A stretch of 64,000 bases of DNA from Hetaerina americana (Eukaryota > Arthropoda > Insecta > Odonata > Calopterygidae): contig JAKTNV010000004.1 in the NCBI GenBank assembly GCA_022747635.1, forward strand, positions 22,691,969-22,755,968, given 5' to 3'. Shown piece after piece: positions 62,707 through 64,000 of this stretch. Within the stretch, counting starts at the first letter, position 1, and each line of letters starts with the position of its first letter. The notes beneath the pieces are model-generated. The model ran no database searches, was not told the origin of the DNA, and saw only the letters and a program-made list of their open reading frames with translations. Both the position numbers and the translations under genes were made by a program.

Positions 62707-64000
62707 GAATGTTTTTAGAAAGTTTGTGTGCAATTATTAAGTTACTTCTTTGATTAAAATACGTTGATTAAATTCCATAAAGTTACGCCTGGGGTAACAA
62801 AAGAACATTATCTACGTGATCGTTAGAAAAAAAAGCATTCCACGGACTAACAAGGGAGTTCTTTGTCACACTTGTTTGGCGCGAATGATATATAGTTCTC
62901 ATTTCCATGCCAGTCCCTTCTTTTATGAATTGAGTCCGGTGATTCGATAACCATTGCACCAAAATAGGAAAAATGGCACGATACTTCAAGAAGAGGGGCT
63001 CTTACTGCATGTAATCAATTTATCAGCCATCAAATGAGGAGTGACCCGGGCTGTCAACTTTCCATGTTACATTTGGCTTCTTGATTACGTCCCTAGGTGC
63101 ATTTGGATAAGAAAGCGACCATTACTCGTGATCTCTTTGGGAAAGTAAAGGGTATATCCTGGAGCCACATATCACATGGTTAACGCCCAAATCACACAAC
63201 ATTCGCCACTTTTTTCTGACTTGTTTTGAAACTTTCAGAATCAACACCTGCTACGCAAGGTAAACAATAAAATCCAAAAAAAAAAGTATTTTTAGGGGAA
63301 TTCCATTGAAAAGGTACGATTACTTTCCATATCATGCAAAAAAATCAGGAAAATTAGCCTTTATACAAATTTAATTGAAGGAACTTGCTTAACGTTTTGC
63401 ACGGGAGTTGGGTATGGAAAAAAATAGAATAAAAATAAATAGTACTTAAAATAAATAATAACGGGGATTGCTTTTGTATTTGGCGAACTTAAGCGAAGCT
63501 GCAGTGGGCTTAAAATTATTTTCTCCGTCGAGAACCCACTAAAATGCGCCAAAAGAGATTAAAAATAAACCTGCTAAAATGCAGAAACACAAAAAATCTT
63601 CCCGCAACATGTGCGCCTTGCATAGCATTACTTCCTTCCTATCTAGTCTAAGCTAACGTTTTGCTTTCCTGTTTAAGCAACCAGCGTGAAAAGACTATTC
63701 TGTGCCCAGAACAAGCAGCATCAGATGCGTCGCTCGTATACATGCCCACTATGGGCGAAGGTGCTTCAACTCGAAAGTGGGATAGTAAAGAGAGTAATGT
63801 TTCGGGGGTGCTATGATACTGGGAAGGGGAAGAAATCGCGGGGAAAATCGATATGGAAAGCAGAGACTCTACAAAGCCAGTAACCGCATTGTGCTGCGCC
63901 GGACCGAACACGGCGGCTATTAATCATCGCGTAATGACGCCACATGGTTTCACATGCAACGGAGTGACTGCACTCACTTGCTACCACATTTGCATACGAA
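62707..64000. other. Gene-free end of window
   Basis: Short unrecognised frames only. The last 350 bp (about 63640-63960) are GC-richer, with overlapping frames on both strands (up to 87 codons) and no known motif. Confidence 0.4.

Overview
This is nuclear DNA from an animal, most likely an arthropod (probably an insect) with a large, repeat-rich genome. The base composition is AT-rich with long (TA)n arrays. There is a relic of a Tc1/mariner-type transposon, there are many 5'-truncated non-LTR retrotransposon remnants, and there are tRNA-derived SINEs. I found no operons, no bacterial gene organisation, no rRNA genes and no CRISPR array. I could not recognise any intact protein-coding gene in 64 kb. 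Nearly all open frames are short, lie in low-complexity DNA, or are pieces of transposable elements. I infer an intergenic region or a very large intron.

Layout. 0-5 kb: an 84-bp near-perfect palindrome (452-535), a degraded tRNA-like SINE head (about 3905-3980) and a retroelement tail (4380-4660). 5-12 kb: another retroelement tail (7900-8190), a 146-bp direct duplication (8831/9540) and a (TA)n tract with a SINE (11266-11621). 14.8-15.4 kb: two retroelement 3' ends in opposite orientation. 18.6-19.3 kb: the mariner-type relic. 20.6-22.4 kb: a large foldback structure with arms of about 540 bp around a 682-bp spacer. 25-29 kb: a dense nest of retroelement pieces, SINEs and TA tracts. 34.5-36.9 kb and 45.1-46.2 kb: minus-strand reverse transcriptase remnants, the second being the best preserved. 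48.0-50.7 kb: two CpG-rich blocks with strong splice-donor-like sites, the best candidates for promoter or first-exon sequence. 54-57 kb: two more reverse transcriptase relics. 61.3-62.7 kb: a divergent SINE pair with TA tails, a 19-bp-arm hairpin and a hammerhead-like palindrome.

The retroelement tails share a recognisable C-terminal protein signature of the type MLKTVIEGRMLGKRGKGR, and two share a 3' UTR. One or a few related non-LTR families therefore account for most of the recognisable coding relics. The SINEs end in (TA)n. In three places two elements face each other tail-to-tail across a single TA tract. This fits insertion into TA microsatellites, which are self-complementary and could prime from either strand. 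That mechanism, the possible hammerhead-ribozyme relics and the foldback element are the most interesting observations. All family calls were made by eye from motifs, without database searches.
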